A DNA stretch of 46,012 nt from Actinomycetota bacterium (GTDB lineage Bacteria; Actinomycetota; Thermoleophilia; Gaiellales; Gaiellaceae): contig PLJC01000032.1 in NCBI GenBank assembly GCA_003139545.1, positions 1-46,012 on the forward strand, in the 5' to 3' direction. Below, piece by piece: positions 17,172 through 25,738 of this stretch. Each line of letters starts with the position of its first letter. Position 1 is the stretch's first letter. Below the pieces are notes generated by a model. It worked only from the letters and a program-made list of their open reading frames with translations. It did not search any database and had not been told where the DNA came from. Both the position numbers and the translations under genes were made by a program.

Positions 17172-17217
17172 TCCGGCGTCAGTTCATGTTCTAGTCGCGC
17201 GAGAAATAGCGAGGTTC

Positions 17218-17250
17218 GGTGCGGTCTCCCAGTTCGGGCGAGACCGCACC
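17218..17250 (-). terminator. strong intercistronic hairpin between binding-protein and permease genes
   Basis: GGTGCGGTCTC (17218-17228) and GAGACCGCACC (17240-17250) form a perfect 11-bp stem with an 11-nt loop. It lies just downstream (minus direction) of the substrate-binding protein stop and before livH. No run of U follows, so it is more likely a partial terminator or an mRNA-stabilising stem that sets a high ratio of binding protein to permease, as is known in other ABC operons. Confidence 0.6.
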
Positions 17251-17265
17251 TGGCACCTACGATCG

Positions 17266-18417
17266 CTACCCAGCGACAGTTGCTTGCTGGTTTATGACTT
17301 CGATAACCACGCCAGGCCCGTAGGTCGAGTGGTTCTTACGGGTCAGCGGGCCTTCGGCGCCCTTTGTCTTGCGCGTGATGTTGAGCGCCTTCGTAAGACT
17401 GACCTTCCGCTTCTGCTTCGTGATCAGCGCCTCGATCACCATCCGCGCCGAGTCATAGCCGGAAGCCGCGGGGAAGTCGGCCGTGACGCCGTACGCCGTC
17501 TGGAACGCACTCGCGAACGCGGTCGAGCTCGGATATTTCATCCGAGGATCGAACGTCGTCGCAAAGAGCGAGCCGTTCGCCGCCGCTCCGCTCTGCGGAA
17601 TGAAGTTTGCCACGCTCATCGATGCGGCACCGAGCACCGGGATGGTGATCCCCGCCTGCCGCAGTTGTGTTACGCCTGAGATGTTCTGTCCGCCGATGAG
17701 GAAAAGGCCGACGGCGCCGGGGTTGTGCTTCTTGATTTGCGCAATGAACGAGCTGAAGTCGCTCGTCGTGCTCGATACCGGAAACTCGTCGACCACGTTG
17801 ATCTTCTTGGCGGCGAGCGAAGCCTTCATGATCTGCCACACAAGCGCGATGGTCGGATTGTCGGATGCATAGATCACGGAGATGCTCTTGACACCGCGCT
17901 TTGCCAGGATGGCAACGGAGCGGGGCCCGACGGTCCCCTGGAAGACGGCGCCACAGTAGACATAGGGGTTGGTTTGCGGCACACACAGTGTCGGGCCGCC
18001 GCCCTGCGGGAACACAACCGGGATCTTATCGTTGTTCGTCAGCGGCGCCACCGCCTGATCGACCGAGGAGAGGCAGGAGCCGATGATCGCCGCCGGCTTC
18101 TGTCCGACGAGCGTCCGGTACGCGGCAAGACCTTGCGTCGGCGAGCTGCCGTCATCGAGACTCGTCAATGAGATTGTCGTGTTCTTGCCCAGCACCTTCC
18201 CTGCATTGGCCTGCTTGATCGCAAGTTGAATCCCACGAAGTTCAGATGCTCCGCAGAAGCTCACCAGGCCGGTGAGCGAGTCAACGCTTCCGATCTTGAT
18301 CGTCGTGGTTGCCGACGTCGTGGTTGCCGACCCTGCCGCGAACGCCGCCGCGGGGATCGCGCACACGACGAGTAGAAGGCACAGAACGCGAAAAGCTAAC
18401 GAAACCGACCGGCTCAT
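17266..18417 (-). CDS. ABC transporter substrate-binding protein (LivK-like)
   Basis: Type I periplasmic-binding-fold protein (Peripla_BP_6 type), 383 aa, with a signal peptide: MSRSVSLAFR followed by a hydrophobic stretch and an AFAAG cleavage-like site. Two alpha/beta lobes follow; IKIGSVDSLTG begins the mature domain and IIGSCLSSVDQ lies in the ligand cleft. First gene of the importer operon. ATG at 18417 has GGAGGG about 8 nt upstream. The regulon motif lies 47 nt upstream, which ties uptake to the catabolic genes. Ligand unknown; an organic acid is likelier than an amino acid given the context. Confidence 0.9.
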   Translation of the reverse strand: MSRSVSLAFRVLCLLLVVCAIPAAAFAAGSATTTSATTTIKIGSVDSLTGLVSFCGASELRGIQLAIKQANAGKVLGKNTTISLTSLDDGSSPTQGLAAYRTLVGQKPAAIIGSCLSSVDQAVAPLTNNDKIPVVFPQGGGPTLCVPQTNPYVYCGAVFQGTVGPRSVAILAKRGVKSISVIYASDNPTIALVWQIMKASLAAKKINVVDEFPVSSTTSDFSSFIAQIKKHNPGAVGLFLIGGQNISGVTQLRQAGITIPVLGAASMSVANFIPQSGAAANGSLFATTFDPRMKYPSSTAFASAFQTAYGVTADFPAASGYDSARMVIEALITKQKRKVSLTKALNITRKTKGAEGPLTRKNHSTYGPGVVIEVINQQATVAG

Positions 18418-18463
18418 ATCAAACCCTCCAGCTTGAGGAGCTTCTGAACGTTTGGGCAAATTT

Positions 18464-18474
18464 AGTGTAATGAT
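18464..18474 (+). promoter_or_regulatory. regulon motif upstream of the ABC importer operon
   Basis: AGTGTAATGAT exactly matches the AGTRTAATNAT consensus and is identical to the minus-strand half of the 8995-9011 palindrome. Read on the minus strand it contains TACACT, a possible -10 hexamer, about 47 nt before the binding-protein ATG. The second half of the dyad is poorly conserved. The rest of the 18418-18558 gap holds G+C-rich sequence without a gene. Confidence 0.55.
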
Positions 18475-18558
18475 GAGGCTAAGTCAATTCTGCGCAGGGA
18501 ATGAGGGCGGCGGCGGGCCAGCTCTCCCCCGGCCGGGTAGCTGACGCACTCCGTACGC

Positions 18559-19509
18559 TCAGCGGCCGTACGCGATTCCGCAACGGATCGCGTTCCCCCG
18601 CAGGATCGCCTCCTGCTCCGCCTCCGACAAACCGCTCGTCTTGATGTCGTCGACGGCTCGCTTGAGTGTCCCGCGAAACGGATAGTCGGAACCGAGCAGG
18701 ATCCGGTCGGCGGTCACCGTCTCGACCGCGCACGTCAACGCCGGATGATAGAAGGAACAGCTGTCGAAGAGGACGCGGTTCTGCAGGTAGTAGAGCACGT
18801 CGTGCTGCGCATCACCCGTCGCGCTCTGGTCGACGATGCGCTGGGTCAGATAGGGCAGAACGCCTCCGAGGTGAGGCACGATGAGCGTCAGATCCGACAC
18901 GCGGTCGAGCATCCCGGAAAGCATCATTCGCGCGCCTGCGATCGACGTCTCGATCATCGCATTGATGCTCGAGCTCAGCCGCCAGTCGCGCACCGCCTTG
19001 AACTGCTGCAGTTGACCCTGCGCGGGGTGCAGCATGACCGGCATGCGACGTCGCGCGAGCTCGGCGAAGACCGGCTCGAGTCGCGGTTCGTCGAGAGTCC
19101 AGGAGTCGGTGGCGGCGGAGGCGATCACGCCCCTGACCAGCGGCCCCTGCAGCCGTCGCAGCTCCTCGAGGCAGTCGTCCGCGTAGGGGAACGGCAGCGT
19201 GACGAGCGCCGCGAACCGGTCGGCACGCGTCTCGACCGCCTCGATCAGTTCGTCGTTACTTCGTCGGATCAGGTCGATCGTGGCGGTGCGTTCGTCGGCG
19301 TAGAACGTCTCGAGGCCGACAACCGACAGGATGAGCAGCTCGACGGACGCCTCTTCCATCTCGGCCATTCGCGGCTCGAGAGTGGTCATCGCGTCGCCCT
19401 CGCGGCGATAGACATTCGCAAGGATGTTGCCGGGCGAGCCCGCCGGGGCTTTCAACGCCGCCTCGATCAGCGACGGGGTGAACAGGTGATTTTGCACGTC
19501 TATTGCCAT
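18559..19509 (-). CDS. amidohydrolase family 2 (ACMSD-like) hydrolase/decarboxylase
   Basis: Metal-dependent TIM-barrel protein of 316 aa in the amidohydrolase-2/ACMSD family, which contains decarboxylases and C-C or ring hydrolases of aromatic catabolism. Barrel landmarks visible are VMLHPAQG (strand with metal His), LIVPHLGGVLPYL, and RILLGSDYPF with the catalytic Asp. The N-terminal metal motif reads DVQNH rather than DxHxH, so one metal His is Gln, as in some subfamilies. Last gene of the cupin/VOC/monooxygenase operon, so it probably acts after ring oxygenation. ATG at 19509; 61 nt separate it from the monooxygenase. Confidence 0.8.
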   Translation of the reverse strand: MAIDVQNHLFTPSLIEAALKAPAGSPGNILANVYRREGDAMTTLEPRMAEMEEASVELLILSVVGLETFYADERTATIDLIRRSNDELIEAVETRADRFAALVTLPFPYADDCLEELRRLQGPLVRGVIASAATDSWTLDEPRLEPVFAELARRRMPVMLHPAQGQLQQFKAVRDWRLSSSINAMIETSIAGARMMLSGMLDRVSDLTLIVPHLGGVLPYLTQRIVDQSATGDAQHDVLYYLQNRVLFDSCSFYHPALTCAVETVTADRILLGSDYPFRGTLKRAVDDIKTSGLSEAEQEAILRGNAIRCGIAYGR

Positions 19510-19570
19510 CCGCTAGACCTCGTCGATGGCGACAATCGTGTGCAGCGTTCCTAGAGTGCCGCCGCTGGGG

Positions 19571-21121
19571 TCACCCCACAAACGGCGCTGCCGGCTCGGC
19601 GAGAGCGGCGCTCAGCCAACCGCTCACGCTCGTCGACGTGGGATTTCCGCGCCACGCGAGGTGGGCATCCGGACGGATGAGCAGTGCATCGCGCACCCCA
19701 TGGTCCACGGCTGTCACCGTCAGCAACTCGTCACCCAGAAACTCGCGAGCTGCGGCAACGCACGCGTTGCCGCCACGGCTGGGTAGGACCATCACCCAGC
19801 GCCTGGCGAGCTCGTTGTACAGCCGCGTCAAGGTACCGTCTTCAAGCTCACAGGACAGGTCGGCTATCCGATCCCCCGGCCGCGGCGAGCGCGCGAATCG
19901 GGCGTCGCTCTGCGGAGCAAGCGGTCCGCCCCTGTACGTGTCCTTCAGCTGCGATGCCGCTTCCGCGATCCGGCGCTGCACAACCGAAAGGTTGGTGAGC
20001 GGGATGACAACCCGGTCGCGAAACAGCCGTCCGAGCGGCTTCTCCGTCAGTATCAGCCGAGTCGCCTTCGTCGTCCCCGAGAGGATCCTGCTCGCGAACG
20101 GCCGACGTTCGGCTTCATACGTATCGAGGAGCGCGTCGTCCGCCAGCCCTCGAACCACGAGCGCGAGCTTCCACGCAAGATTCTCGGCGTCGCCGATTCC
20201 CATGTTCAGGCCCTGACCGCCGATGGGGCTGTGGATGTGCGCTGCATCACCCGCGAGGAAGAAACGTTGCCGGCGGTACGAGTCCGCAAGTCTTCGCTGG
20301 ATCCGGAACGTCGATGTCCAACGAACGTCGCGTATCTCGACCTCCTCGACGCGCGCGCGCTCGCGCAGCATTCGCCGGATGTGGTCGACAACGCCATCGT
20401 CGTCGAGCTCCTCCGCCTCCTCCAGAGGAAACGTTCCGAGAAACCGCCACAGGTCAGGGGAGTCGCTCGTATCCGGAAGCTCGAGCGCGAAGAGAACGCT
20501 GTTGCCTCCCTCGAACCAGGCATAGGCCAGCTTGCGGTCGCCGGACCACCCGACTCTCACGTCGGCGAGGACAAATCGTTGCGCCACGGGCTCGCCCGTG
20601 AAATCGATCCCAGCGACTTTGCGGACCGCGCTATGCGCACCGTCACAGCCGACGAGCCAGCTGCCACGAATTGCAGAGCCGTTTGTGAGAAGCGCTGTGA
20701 CGCCCGAATCGTCCTGCGTTGCATCCCCGAGTTGACTTCCCCACTCGACTGAGACACCGAACTCGCCGAGACGGCTGCGAAGCTGCCGTTCGATTTCAGC
20801 CTGAGGCATTCCGTGCATGCCCGAAGGCCCGCCGCGCACGGGGCCGCCGAACAGGAAGGAAGCGAGGAAGCGCCCGTCCACGTAGACGCGGAAATCGAGC
20901 GCATTTTTCGCACGCGCTGGGAGATCGCCCAGCGCACCGAGACGGTCGAGCACCTCGATGCCGCGGGACTGCAGTGCGAGCGCGCGCGAACGCATTGCCG
21001 TTGCAGCCGGCCCAGATGCGGCTTCGATGATGCGAACCTCGACGCCATGCAACCGCAGTGCACACGCGAGGGCGAGACCTACGGGACCAGCACCTACGAC
21101 AATGACGTCTGTCGAATCCAC
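19571..21121 (-). CDS. FAD-dependent aromatic hydroxylase (MhpA/PheA-type)
   Basis: Class A flavoprotein monooxygenase of 516 aa. The Rossmann motif GAGPVGLALA is at about 10-19, the DG motif in WLVGCDGAHSAVRK, and the GD motif in FLAGDAAHIHSPIGGQGLN. The C-terminal thioredoxin-like extension of phenol-hydroxylase/MhpA relatives accounts for the length beyond 400 aa. It would add one oxygen to an aromatic or enolic ring using NAD(P)H. It lies 6 nt after the VOC gene in an operon headed by a cupin, and followed by an amidohydrolase. The substrate is not determined. Confidence 0.87.
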   Translation of the reverse strand: MDSTDVIVVGAGPVGLALACALRLHGVEVRIIEAASGPAATAMRSRALALQSRGIEVLDRLGALGDLPARAKNALDFRVYVDGRFLASFLFGGPVRGGPSGMHGMPQAEIERQLRSRLGEFGVSVEWGSQLGDATQDDSGVTALLTNGSAIRGSWLVGCDGAHSAVRKVAGIDFTGEPVAQRFVLADVRVGWSGDRKLAYAWFEGGNSVLFALELPDTSDSPDLWRFLGTFPLEEAEELDDDGVVDHIRRMLRERARVEEVEIRDVRWTSTFRIQRRLADSYRRQRFFLAGDAAHIHSPIGGQGLNMGIGDAENLAWKLALVVRGLADDALLDTYEAERRPFASRILSGTTKATRLILTEKPLGRLFRDRVVIPLTNLSVVQRRIAEAASQLKDTYRGGPLAPQSDARFARSPRPGDRIADLSCELEDGTLTRLYNELARRWVMVLPSRGGNACVAAAREFLGDELLTVTAVDHGVRDALLIRPDAHLAWRGNPTSTSVSGWLSAALAEPAAPFVG

Positions 21122-21127
21122 TCGGGC

Positions 21128-21523
21128 TCAACCAGCGTCCGTCGTCAGCTCGACGATGTTGCCTGCAGGGTCGTGGAAGAAGAGTTGGTAGCGACCCCGG
21201 ATAAACGTGATCCCGTGGTCGTCGTAGGGGATTGCGTGTTCCTCGAGCCGGGCTTTGGCGGCCTCGATGTCGTCGACACGGAATGCATGATGGTGCAAGT
21301 ACGGGTTAATGCGCCGCCCATTCTTAAAGAGCAGATTGTGGTCAGGCGTTCCGAAGTGGAGCTCGACGCTCCCGTCCGTAATCACGCGGGCGCGGTTCCT
21401 AGGGACGCCATCGAGAAAATCGAGCTCGACATCCCCGCCCGTGATGTTCACGACCCGCTGGTAGAACGCGGCGGTCTCTTCGAACTTGTCAGTCGGATAC
21501 CAGATGTGATGCATGCTCGCCAA
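21128..21523 (-). CDS. VOC (glyoxalase/dioxygenase) superfamily protein
   Basis: Single vicinal-oxygen-chelate protein of 131 aa with two beta-alpha-beta-beta-beta modules. Possible metal ligands are His in MHHIWYP, His in YLHHHAFRV and Glu in GNIVELT. Too short for a two-domain extradiol dioxygenase; it may be an isomerase, an epimerase or a one-domain oxygenase. Start taken as TTG at 21523 because GAGAGGA lies 8 nt upstream; ATG at 21514 is an alternative. Confidence 0.78.
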   Translation of the reverse strand: MASMHHIWYPTDKFEETAAFYQRVVNITGGDVELDFLDGVPRNRARVITDGSVELHFGTPDHNLLFKNGRRINPYLHHHAFRVDDIEAAKARLEEHAIPYDDHGITFIRGRYQLFFHDPAGNIVELTTDAG

Positions 21524-21542
21524 ATCAATCGTTCCTCTCGAG

Positions 21543-22259
21543 TCAGTCGATCGCGCTGCGCGTGACCGGGAATTGCATCGTCATCACGACGGCACCTGAC
21601 GTCCCAGCGGTGATGGAGACGGCATCTTCGTTGGGCGCAACCCAGACAACGGAGTCCGGGGGCAACTCCCCGCCATCCTGGATGACCGAACCTTCCAGCA
21701 CCAGATGAAATTGGCCGCCGCTTCCGGCGGGTGTGGGCGCCCGGAGGGTCTCGCCCGGCGTGAGCCGCATTGAATAACCAGCGAGCCCGTCCTCGTCCAG
21801 TTCGAGCAACGCCACCAACCCAGGCGTGTCACCGAGGTCGGCAATGACGTTACGGCCGGCACGGCTCCCCATCTTGTCCTTCGACCCCGGCATCCAGTGT
21901 GTCGCGCCCGTTCCGCGCGCGCGGAGCGTGAAGTACGCAAGCCCGTCCGAATTGGACACGATGGGACCGTAAGGCGAGTTCGGGTCGGTGTAGTGCACCG
22001 ATCCAGGAGCGACTTCGTGCTTGCCAACCCGACCGCTTCCGCGGACGACGACTTGGAACTGCCGGCGTGGATGGAAGTGTGGAGGAGTGACCGGCTCCGA
22101 CCCGGGCTCGACCTCCACCAGATATGCCTGCGGCCCCGCCTCGTCCTGCTCCTCGTCGAAGTGATTGCTCCCGACGAATGCCGAGATGTAGGTCTTCGTT
22201 CCGTCATCCCGCGTGACCACGAGCCTGCGGGAGACGCCTTCCGGTGTCCTGACCAGCAT
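21543..22259 (-). CDS. bicupin protein, first paralog
   Basis: Two-domain cupin of 238 aa. The first cupin motif is PPHFHPRRQFQVVVRG, with HxH metal ligands and Gln at the usual Glu position. A second, less conserved cupin lies in the C-terminal half (GGQFHLVLEGS). It may bind a metal as an oxygenase, isomerase or sensor, but no activity can be assigned. The central part is almost identical to the cupin at 36077-36799. ATG at 22259 has AAGGAGG close upstream, and the regulon motif lies 26 nt before it, so this gene heads the operon. Confidence 0.75.
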   Translation of the reverse strand: MLVRTPEGVSRRLVVTRDDGTKTYISAFVGSNHFDEEQDEAGPQAYLVEVEPGSEPVTPPHFHPRRQFQVVVRGSGRVGKHEVAPGSVHYTDPNSPYGPIVSNSDGLAYFTLRARGTGATHWMPGSKDKMGSRAGRNVIADLGDTPGLVALLELDEDGLAGYSMRLTPGETLRAPTPAGSGGQFHLVLEGSVIQDGGELPPDSVVWVAPNEDAVSITAGTSGAVVMTMQFPVTRSAID

Positions 22260-22284
22260 GGTTCCCTCCTTGCGGGATGAAAAG

Positions 22285-22295
22285 AGTATAATAAT
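22285..22295 (+). promoter_or_regulatory. regulon motif upstream of the first cupin operon
   Basis: AGTATAATAAT matches AGTRTAATNAT. Read on the minus strand it includes TATACT, a good -10 hexamer, 26 nt upstream of the cupin ATG. The site may also serve the small plus-strand ORF at 22391. Confidence 0.55.
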
Positions 22296-22390
22296 TCGTA
22301 CAGCGTTCGAGATCAAGGCTCGGAGATCAGCGATGGTCAGCCCTACTCACTGGAAGTCCGAAAGCAGGCTCACCGTGGTCGCACGAGCTC

Positions 22391-22642
22391 GTGGCATACG
22401 GGTTAGACCGGTTCCACCGAAGGCACTTACGGACGCCCACGCTCCGTGAACTGCGGCGAGGAGTAGGCGATCTGCCGAGCTACTCGACGATCAGGCGTAT
22501 GTATGGCAGCGCCGGGGCGATGCTGCGTTCGCACGGCTACCGAACGAGGCCGGCCGGTGGGATGCGTGGACGCCCGTGTCTCCTGGACCGTGACGAACGA
22601 GGATGGTTCCTGAGCAGGACCCAGTCGCGCGCAACCGGCTAG
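22391..22642 (+). CDS. small protein resembling a homing-endonuclease-associated repeat
   Basis: 83 aa from a GTG at 22391. The frame is open further upstream, giving WSHELVAYG before the listed start, so the true start may lie earlier. The pattern of a Trp/Glu helix, then RTPTLRELRRG, LPSYSTIRRMYGS and a helix is like the HNH-endonuclease-associated or Myb-like DNA-binding repeats common in actinobacterial genomes. Such repeats usually occur in tandem; here there is only one. Its presence between two catabolic operons could be a leftover of a mobile element. No function is assigned. Confidence 0.4.
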   Translation: MAYGLDRFHRRHLRTPTLRELRRGVGDLPSYSTIRRMYGSAGAMLRSHGYRTRPAGGMRGRPCLLDRDERGWFLSRTQSRATG

Positions 22643-22652
22643 CGCCCCAGAC

Positions 22653-24041
22653 TCAGCCGGACGCTGCGACCGAGAAGAGCGTCTGCGCAAGCCGCTCGCC
22701 GAGCGCAGGGCGATGGGTAGCGAGCAGGCCAATCGCATAGAGGGCGTAGGCACTGTCTGCCAGGAGCCGCGGAGACTCCGTGACGAGAGATCCGTTCTCC
22801 CTCGCCGTTTGAAGCGCGCGGGCAACGGGGTCGAGCGCCGCCGCGCCGCCGTGGTAGAAGTACCCGCCCGTCACGATGACGTCGCGGAGCTCACTCACAT
22901 CGCGTCCGATGGTTACGACAAACGGCTTCCCGCGAGCCGGCCAGACAGTCTCGTGACGCCCCGCGTGCCTACTCACCGCCTGGCTCACGGCAGCCTCGAC
23001 GAGGGCGCACTCGAATCTCGTCTCGGCGTCGGCCTCGGCGACCGCTTCTGGCTTCGCGGCGAAGCGATCGGTCATCGCCACGACCTGGGAGGGTTCAAGA
23101 CTCGAGAGGAGCGATGCCGCCTGCGGACTCTCGACCAGTGAGCGCACGCTTACCCGCAAGCCAAGATCGGCCTCCACGGTGCGTCGGATACGAGCTTCCG
23201 GCAGCGCGCCCGACTCACCAGACGGAGGAGGCGCCTCGCCGCGCAGAACTGAGACGACATCGGTCGTGGCGCCGCCGACGTCGACGACTAGCACGCCTCC
23301 CGAGAGGCCGGCGGCCGCCACGAGCTCGGCCCCGCGCATGACTGCGAGCGGTGTCGGTAGCAACGACGCACCGACCCACTTCTCTAACCGACCGAGCCCC
23401 TTCGCTTGCACGATCTCTCGAAGGAAGATCTCTCTGACGAGTTCCTGGACCGGTTCCGTGTCGAGCACGCCGAGCTCCGGCATCAGATTCGGCGTGACGT
23501 ACACGGTGCACCCCGCATCGCGTAACACACGCTCGAGGTCGTGGGATGCTGCTCGGTTGCCGGCGACGATCACCGGGACAGTCGGTGCCAGCTCGGCGAG
23601 CATGTTGCCGTTGTGGCGGATCGTGGCCTCGTCTCCACCGTTCGTCCCGCCCGTGAGCAGAATGATGTCAGGGCGTTGTAGGCGTAACGACTCGACGTCG
23701 TCGTACGTGATGCGATTCGCGAAGCCGCAAACAACCCTGCCACCGGCTCCAAGCGCTGCGCGGCGCGCGGCTTCTGCAGTGAGGTTCCTCACAAACCCAA
23801 CCGTGGCGATCCTCAGACCACCGGCTGCGCTGCTGCTTGCAACGCAGCCAGTCACCTCCGCAGCACCGACGTCGGCAAGCGCCCGGGAGCAGGCCAGCTC
23901 GAACCCATGCATGACGTCATTCGAAACTGTCGTCGGTGCTACCCCGCGACCGACAAGCTCGGCATCAGCCGCGCGAACAACGAGCACCTTCGTGTAGGTG
24001 CTTCCGACGTCGGCGCACAGGACTACGCCCTGTCCGGCCAT
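22653..24041 (-). CDS. B12-mutase reactivation/chaperone protein MutL/GlmL-like
   Basis: ASKHA-fold ATPase of 462 aa. Phosphate-binding loops DVGSTYTK (near residue 11) and VVDVGGATTDVVS, plus LLTGGTNGGDE, identify the MutL/GlmL family that accompanies glutamate mutase and relatives. It is thought to protect or reactivate the adenosylcobalamin enzyme. It lies in the same operon as the two mutase subunits (25735-27231, 27228-27674), separated by MaoC and ACAD genes. That order supports a functional mutase rather than a stray gene. ATG at 24041; no clear Shine-Dalgarno. Confidence 0.9.
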   Translation of the reverse strand: MAGQGVVLCADVGSTYTKVLVVRAADAELVGRGVAPTTVSNDVMHGFELACSRALADVGAAEVTGCVASSSAAGGLRIATVGFVRNLTAEAARRAALGAGGRVVCGFANRITYDDVESLRLQRPDIILLTGGTNGGDEATIRHNGNMLAELAPTVPVIVAGNRAASHDLERVLRDAGCTVYVTPNLMPELGVLDTEPVQELVREIFLREIVQAKGLGRLEKWVGASLLPTPLAVMRGAELVAAAGLSGGVLVVDVGGATTDVVSVLRGEAPPPSGESGALPEARIRRTVEADLGLRVSVRSLVESPQAASLLSSLEPSQVVAMTDRFAAKPEAVAEADAETRFECALVEAAVSQAVSRHAGRHETVWPARGKPFVVTIGRDVSELRDVIVTGGYFYHGGAAALDPVARALQTARENGSLVTESPRLLADSAYALYAIGLLATHRPALGERLAQTLFSVAASG

Positions 24042-24059
24042 CTGGGGGGGGTCAGCGCG

Positions 24060-25274
24060 CTACGGCCGAACGCCGTAGAAGTCGTGGGCCAGGCCGATGA
24101 ATTGAGCGTTCGGCGAGCCTTGACCGAACTGCAGGGTGTGACTGTCGCGGAGCAGTCGCTGCGCCACCGAATCGGATGTCGTCCCGCGACCGCCGAGCAC
24201 GGTGATGGCCAAGCTCGCGGCGTCGATCGCTATCGCCCCTGCAAGCACCTTGGCCAGCGACGTGTCGACACGATTGGGCTGACCTGCATCTGCGGCGGCC
24301 GATGATTTGTGTGCGAGGAGACGCGCAGCTTCTAACCGTGCGCGGATCTCGATGAGCGGAAAGTGGATGCTCTGATTTTCGATTAGCCGTTTCCCGAACG
24401 TCTCTGTTCGCATCGCGAACTCGGTTGCGACATCGAGGGCACGCCGAGCTACGCCGAGAGCCCCCGTTGCGTAGGAGCCCCTCGTGCGATCGAGTGTTCG
24501 AAATAGATATTGCATGGCTCGCCCTTCGTCACCGAGTCGACGCGATGCAGGCACAACGCAATCATCGAGCTCGACGATCCAGGTCGTGTGTCCGCGCATT
24601 CCGAAACAGAACTCCTCTTCTGCAAGTCGGAGGCCGGGGGTGTCTGCATCGATCAGAAAGGCCGTCAACGCGCCTCGAGCGCCGGTTGATTCCTCTCGAG
24701 CCATGACGATGAAGGCATTGCAATTGTCGGCGAGCGAAACGAGACGCTTCTTACCCTGCAGGCGATACTCGCCGTCTCCACAAGAGAAGCACGTCGACAT
24801 CGCGGCTGGGTCCGTCCCGCCGTTCATGTCCGTGATGGCAATTCCGATGTACGTCTCGTACGACGCGATGGCCGGCAGAAACTCCTTGAGAAGCTCCTCC
24901 GAGGCCGACTGCATGAGATACGTGGGGACGATCGTCGTGGTCTCGACACACGTCGCAAGCGAGAAGCTGCTGTAGCCGAGCTCCTCCATGATCACGCAGC
25001 ACTCGACGTACGTCGCACCGCGCCCGCCATACTCCTTTGGGATCACCGCACCGATCAGCCGGTAGGGATCTGAAGCCAGCTTTTGCCAAAGTGACGGCGG
25101 CAGCTTGTGCGTCCGATCGATCTCCTCCTCCAGCGGGATCGCTTCTCTCTGAACGAAATCTGTGATGAGATCCCGTAGCTCCTGCGTTGAGGCCGTCAGT
25201 GGTGCGGCGGTCCACTCAGGCGGTGGGCAAAGACCGCCGGCTGTCTCGGAGGGGGTCAGCGTCTGGGCAGTCAT
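24060..25274 (-). CDS. acyl-CoA dehydrogenase with Gln at the catalytic-base position
   Basis: ACAD of 404 aa with the family framework: KEYGGRGATYVE, an IAITDMNGGTDPAAM segment where other members have EPDAGSD, and RTETFGKRLIENQSIHFPL. At the C-terminus LLRDSHTLQFGQGS aligns with LYRDAKIYQIYEGT of medium-chain ACADs, so the classical Glu is Gln385. Either the base lies elsewhere or the enzyme has another activity. GTG/ATG overlap with MaoC places it fifth in the B12-mutase operon. Its substrate is presumably the product of the mutase branch. Confidence 0.8.
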   Translation of the reverse strand: MTAQTLTPSETAGGLCPPPEWTAAPLTASTQELRDLITDFVQREAIPLEEEIDRTHKLPPSLWQKLASDPYRLIGAVIPKEYGGRGATYVECCVIMEELGYSSFSLATCVETTTIVPTYLMQSASEELLKEFLPAIASYETYIGIAITDMNGGTDPAAMSTCFSCGDGEYRLQGKKRLVSLADNCNAFIVMAREESTGARGALTAFLIDADTPGLRLAEEEFCFGMRGHTTWIVELDDCVVPASRRLGDEGRAMQYLFRTLDRTRGSYATGALGVARRALDVATEFAMRTETFGKRLIENQSIHFPLIEIRARLEAARLLAHKSSAAADAGQPNRVDTSLAKVLAGAIAIDAASLAITVLGGRGTTSDSVAQRLLRDSHTLQFGQGSPNAQFIGLAHDFYGVRP

Positions 25275-25738
25275 TGATCGTTCCCTTCGGCTAGAGGTTC
25301 TCGCGCCGCGATCAACCGCGTCGCCGAATATGTGATGACGTCCTGCGAGCGGTCAGTGCTCACGTTGACGCTAAAGACGACGCGACCTTGCTTTCCCGAC
25401 CGGCTGGTGCTTTCGGCGGTAACCGCGACATCGCACCAGAGGGTGTCCCCGACAAACACGGGGCTCCGAAACAACAGATCGTCTACCCCGACAAACGCGC
25501 GTCCAGAACGCCGAAGAAGACCGAGTTGGGCTACGAGACCTTCGGCATAGGAGAGCGCAAGAACACCGGGTACGAGTCTCTCCCCTTGATGAGCCGTGTG
25601 GTCGAGGAAGATCTCCTCCTGGAGGCCGATGAGGCTCGTGAAGAGGACAACATCAGCCTCCGTCACTGTGCGTCGGTACGTCTGGAAGCTCTCGCCGACC
25701 GAGAATTCGCCGAACCATCGAGTAGCCTTGTCGCTCAA
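25271..25738 (-). CDS. MaoC-like hot-dog hydratase
   Basis: Single hot-dog domain of 155 aa in the MaoC/R-hydratase superfamily. The hydratase motif is altered: instead of DxNPxH it reads GLQEEIFLDHTAH, closest in feel to the mesaconyl-CoA-hydratase-like branch. It would hydrate or dehydrate an acyl-CoA. ATG overlaps the mutase E-subunit stop, and its own stop overlaps the ACAD start, so the three are tightly coupled. Confidence 0.78.
   Translation of the reverse strand: MSDKATRWFGEFSVGESFQTYRRTVTEADVVLFTSLIGLQEEIFLDHTAHQGERLVPGVLALSYAEGLVAQLGLLRRSGRAFVGVDDLLFRSPVFVGDTLWCDVAVTAESTSRSGKQGRVVFSVNVSTDRSQDVITYSATRLIAAREPLAEGNDQ

Noticed and set aside
21128..21523. Extradiol ring-cleavage dioxygenase call for the VOC protein
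   Set aside because: At 131 aa it has only one VOC unit, whereas type I extradiol enzymes of this pathway type are two-domain proteins of about 300 aa.
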